DNA from: Gracilibacillus salitolerans
Lineage (GTDB): Bacteria; Bacillota; Bacilli; Bacillales; Amphibacillaceae
NCBI RefSeq assembly: GCF_009650095.1
Contig: NZ_CP045915.1
Span: 3,162,001 to 3,226,000 of the forward strand
Reading direction: 5' to 3'
Length of the DNA stretch: 64,000 nucleotides
The translations under genes were made by a program, and so were the position numbers. Below are positions 62,547-64,000 of the stretch, in pieces. Position 1 is the first letter of the stretch. Each line of letters opens with the position of its first letter. Below the pieces are notes generated by a model. That model did not search any database, was not told the DNA's origin, and saw nothing but the letters and a program-made list of their open reading frames with translations.

Positions 62547-63008
62547 CCCGATTATAGGGTACACTAATTCAAAACGTTCACATACAACTAATATTTGCTC
62601 GTTAAACGTTTGATTGATTTCATTAAGTTCCCTCTCAAAAAAAGCTTGATGAACTTTACGCCAATATTTTAAGCTACGATCTCCTTCTCCTTCTAAGTAT
62701 GCGTGTTCCTCAGATACCTCTTCGAATGGCATAATATTTACTTCGACAGTTTTGAGTATTGCAACTGGCGCATCATTTCCATCTAAAATTATATTATAAA
62801 GCCCAACATAAGGTATCGAGTCACTCTCAACTTGATACATTATATAATTAGAAGATGTTGCTGTCTTTTTACCTTCTAAAACTAATTGAGCAAGGTCATC
62901 AGCATGTTGTTTGCTTGATCCGAATGGCCAGGCATCATATGTATCAGGTGCATTTGGAGATATCTTTTTAAATTGACGCCAATATTCGTCTATTCTTTCC
63001 TGTGACAT
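62532..63008 (-). CDS. ASCH domain-containing protein
   Basis: 158 residues. ASCH (PUA-like) beta-barrel: WPFGSSKQHADDLAQLVLEGKKTATSS is the typical start with GKKTAT, and DAPVAILKTVEVNIMPFEEV is the second signature. N-terminal helix EYWRQFKKI. Family members bind RNA or hydrolyse modified pyrimidine (N4-acetylcytidine amidohydrolase YqfB); the exact function here is open. ATG after AAGGTGGAACTTAA. Between ytfP and the rRNA operon. Confidence 0.9.
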   Translation of the reverse strand: MSQERIDEYWRQFKKISPNAPDTYDAWPFGSSKQHADDLAQLVLEGKKTATSSNYIMYQVESDSIPYVGLYNIILDGNDAPVAILKTVEVNIMPFEEVSEEHAYLEGEGDRSLKYWRKVHQAFFERELNEINQTFNEQILVVCERFELVYPIIGKNLD

Positions 63009-63099
63009 TTAAGTTCCACCTTTTATTTTTAATAAATTGACCTACAAAATTGCTTTAAGAACCACTGTAAGGCTTCGTATTTGTCTTTTTTCATATAAT

Positions 63100-63133
63100 A
63101 AAAACTCCCTAGTCCAATGACTAAGAAGTTTTT
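63100..63133 (-). terminator. Terminator of the rRNA operon
   Basis: AAAAACTCCCTAGTC (63100-63114) with GACTAAGAAGTTTTT (63119-63133), with two mismatches; minus strand continues ATTATATG. Confidence 0.85.
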
Positions 63134-63138
63134 CAATT

Positions 63139-63254
63139 GCTTGGCAACGTCCTACTCTTGCAGGGGCGCGAGCCCCAACTACCATGGGCGCTGGAGAGCT
63201 TAACTACTGTGTTCGGCATGGGAACAGGTGTGACCTCTCCGCTATCGCTACCAG
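63139..63254 (-). rRNA. rrf: 5S ribosomal RNA
   Basis: About 116 bases. The minus strand reads TGGTAGCGATAGCGGAGAGG at its 5' end, contains CCCATGCCGAACACAG in the loop region, and ends GTTGCCAAGC, all standard for a Bacillus 5S gene. Ends are approximate by 1-3 bases. Confidence 0.95.
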
Positions 63255-63333
63255 ACTCTGTATGATGATGTATAAGGGATATACCCTAAAAACTAGATAA
63301 GAGTGATGAAACAAGATCAAACAAAGTATATAT

Positions 63334-64000
<667 letters not shown>

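Overview
The window is a chromosomal segment of a low-GC, endospore-forming Firmicute of the family Bacillaceae. Evidence: an alpha/beta-type spore protein gene, the bacillithiol-linked ytxGHJ cluster with a SigB-type promoter, a tyrosine T-box, an ezrA/ccpA/motPS/acuABC backbone in almost the B. subtilis order, and an rRNA operon end. A sodium-type stator pair and acidic surface proteins fit a salt- or alkali-tolerant lineage (Gracilibacillus/Virgibacillus/Oceanobacillus-like), but the genus cannot be fixed from the sequence alone.

Layout. 1-7.3 kb is conserved backbone: partial YtcJ-type amidohydrolase, sspA, thiI-nifZ (tRNA thiolation), a small membrane protein, ezrA, free-methionine-sulfoxide reductase, and rpsD with a perfect-consensus promoter and a structured S4 leader. 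7.3-28.4 kb is an accessory block where B. subtilis has rpsD next to tyrS: a sulfotransferase, a phosphonate-type ABC transporter (phnD-C-E-E) without catabolic genes, a BTAD-type response regulator, a 1010-residue hybrid sensor with two kinase cores, a 1704-residue sortase-anchored adhesin, a decayed Cna-B adhesin, an AGCS symporter, a CoxG-like protein and a bd-type oxidase operon with small membrane subunits.

28.4-48.6 kb returns to backbone: tyrS (T-box), a class A PBP, acuABC, motPS, ccpA, aroA(G), ytxGHJ, murC, sftA, ytpR, ytpQ. One gene stands out here: a 712-residue FtsA-like actin ATPase with about five repeated C-terminal modules that resemble beta-grasp folds, inserted between aroA and ytxJ. 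49.4-50.2 kb is a non-coding stretch holding two long hairpins in inverted orientation that share an asymmetric core but have different, still self-complementary, stems.

50.2-63 kb: ytpP, a membrane-anchored protein, a DUF84 NTPase, M42 peptidase, ytzB, trmB, ytzH, ytmP, ytlQ-like, ytlP (ThpR), a K+ channel, ytzE, an RsuA-family pseudouridine synthase that appears to start at ATT, ytgP/MurJ, an HI0933-type flavoprotein, and an ASCH protein. A two-copy palindromic repeat with compensatory base changes lies in the divergent gaps at 54.2 and 61.1 kb. The window ends in 5S and the 3' part of 23S rRNA on the minus strand.

How the parts work together: thiI and nifZ form a sulfur-relay pair; phnDCEE may be the output of the neighbouring two-component pair; acuABC and ccpA belong to acetate/carbon control; ezrA, PBP, murC, sftA, ytgP and the FtsA-like protein all concern envelope growth and division.
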